NCBI GenBank assembly: GCA_013824045.1
Contig: PNND01000246.1
Coordinates: 1-6,169 of the forward strand
DNA from: Rhodobacter sp.
Lineage (GTDB): Bacteria; Pseudomonadota; Alphaproteobacteria; Rhodobacterales; Rhodobacteraceae
Direction: 5' to 3'
Length of the DNA: 6,169 bases
A program made the translations under genes and the position numbers. The notes under the pieces are model-generated. The model saw only the letters and a list, made by a program, of their open reading frames with translations, was not told the DNA's origin and ran no database searches. Below are positions 5,406-6,169 of the stretch, piece by piece; within the stretch, counting starts at the first letter, position 1, and each line of letters begins with the position of its first letter.

Positions 5406-6169
5406 ACCGCCATCACCGCGGCACGCGTCGCTTCATCCACCTCGGGGCGCTGGCCAAACCAGCGTTCAAATCCGGGCGCGGCTTGATGCAGCAACATGCC
5501 CAGACCATCCACAACCGTGGCACCACGCTCCTCTGCCTCGATTAGGAACTGGGTCTTTAAGGGCGTATAGACCAGATCCGTCACCAAAGCCTGCGGCGAC
5601 AGCGACCCCAGCGGCAGCACCAGATCGGGCTTGCCCGTCATTCCCAGCGATGTGGTATTCACCACCGTTGCCGCGCCGTCGATCATGGCATCGGCCTGCA
5701 CCCATTCCTGCACATGCACCTTGGCCCCGAAATCGGACCGCAGCGCATCCGCCCGGGCGCGGGTGCGGTTGGCGAGACGAATTTCCGGTACGCCCACTTC
5801 GATCAAGGCGGCGATGACCGCACGCGCGGCACCGCCCGCACCGAACACGGCCGCCGGGCCGCTGGACGGCACCCAATGCGGCGCGTTCTGACGCAAATTG
5901 GCGATGAACCCCGCGCCATCGGTGTTGTCTGCCTGAATCTTCCCGTCCTTGCGGAAGATCAGCGTATTGGCCGCTCCGATCAAGGCGGCACGGTCCGAGA
6001 TCACATCGGCAATCTGCAGGATCGCCTCCTTGTGCGGGATCGTCACATTCGCGCCGACGAAGCCCATCTTTGGAAGCGTTCGCAGAACCGTCGCCAGATC
6101 AGCCTGCGCCACGTCCATCGGGATGTAGAACCCCTTGATTCCGTAGCGTTTCAGCCAATAGCCATGCAA
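5402..6169 (-). CDS. aroE: Shikimate dehydrogenase (N-terminus outside window)
   Basis: AroE reduces 3-dehydroshikimate to shikimate with NADPH, the fourth step of aromatic amino acid and chorismate synthesis. The visible part is 255 residues and enters the window at LHGYWL. Roughly 20 N-terminal residues, including most of the SxSxxLH substrate-binding motif, are missing because of the window edge, so the TTG at 6169 is not the start. GANVTIPHK (39-47, window numbering) carries catalytic K47. ADNTDGAGF (80-88) carries catalytic D84; the 37-residue spacing matches K65/D102 of E. coli AroE. The nucleotide site is VFGAGGAARAV (108-118), with ANRTRARA (133-140) as the loop that recognises the NADPH 2'-phosphate. 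VNTTSLGMTG (170-179) and DGLGMLLHQAAPGFERWFG (221-239) are typical of the C-terminal part. The gene is upstream of coaE with a 4-bp overlap and is intact where visible. Confidence 0.96.
   Translation of the reverse strand: MHGYWLKRYGIKGFYIPMDVAQADLATVLRTLPKMGFVGANVTIPHKEAILQIADVISDRAALIGAANTLIFRKDGKIQADNTDGAGFIANLRQNAPHWVPSSGPAAVFGAGGAARAVIAALIEVGVPEIRLANRTRARADALRSDFGAKVHVQEWVQADAMIDGAATVVNTTSLGMTGKPDLVLPLGSLSPQALVTDLVYTPLKTQFLIEAEERGATVVDGLGMLLHQAAPGFERWFGQRPEVDEATRAAVMAV

Noticed and set aside
1..6169. CRISPR array, tRNA/rRNA, insertion sequence, attachment site, toxin-antitoxin pair or defence cassette
   Set aside because: I saw no regularly spaced repeats, no cloverleaf, no transposase or integrase motifs and no terminal inverted repeats. 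Nearly every base is assigned to ordinary chromosomal genes.

Overview
This is a GC-rich chromosomal window, and its protein sequences and gene order look alphaproteobacterial. The best guess is Rhodobacterales (Rhodobacter/Paracoccus-like); that is a judgement from family resemblance, not from a search. It holds nine protein genes, two of them cut by the window edges. I see no RNA genes, mobile elements or CRISPR arrays. No gap exceeds about 160 bases.

Layout, left to right. (1) The 3' half of an MFS transporter on the + strand (1-542). (2) A minus-strand cluster read right to left, timA - mltA - smr (2836 down to about 539). It encodes a membrane-anchored Tim44-like protein, a periplasmic lytic transglycosylase and an Smr-domain protein, joined by one-base stop/start overlaps (TGATG). 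The smr frame breaks near its end: the last 26 family-like residues are in another frame, and if rejoined its stop would interlock with the MFS stop. (3) A 158-bp divergent control region (2837-2994) with repeated TGCCATGC and GGyGGCAGGG elements. (4) A + strand pair, fxsA - secB (2995-4081), encoding an inner-membrane protein and the export chaperone. (5) A rho-independent terminator (about 4103-4129) whose loop contains the dnaQ stop codon. (6) A second minus-strand cluster, aroE - coaE - dnaQ (6169 down to 4115), for the shikimate pathway, CoA synthesis and replication proofreading, with 4-bp and 8-bp overlaps. aroE is missing its N-terminus at the window edge.

The centre of the window has an envelope and export theme. 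SecB delivers unfolded precursors to SecA/SecYEG, TimA is related to a mitochondrial import-motor adaptor, FxsA is an inner-membrane protein, and MltA is an exported peptidoglycan enzyme. The right-hand cluster is ordinary housekeeping. I found no convincing undescribed system. The observations most worth checking are the smr frameshift, the repeat structure between timA and fxsA, and the terminator built into the end of dnaQ.
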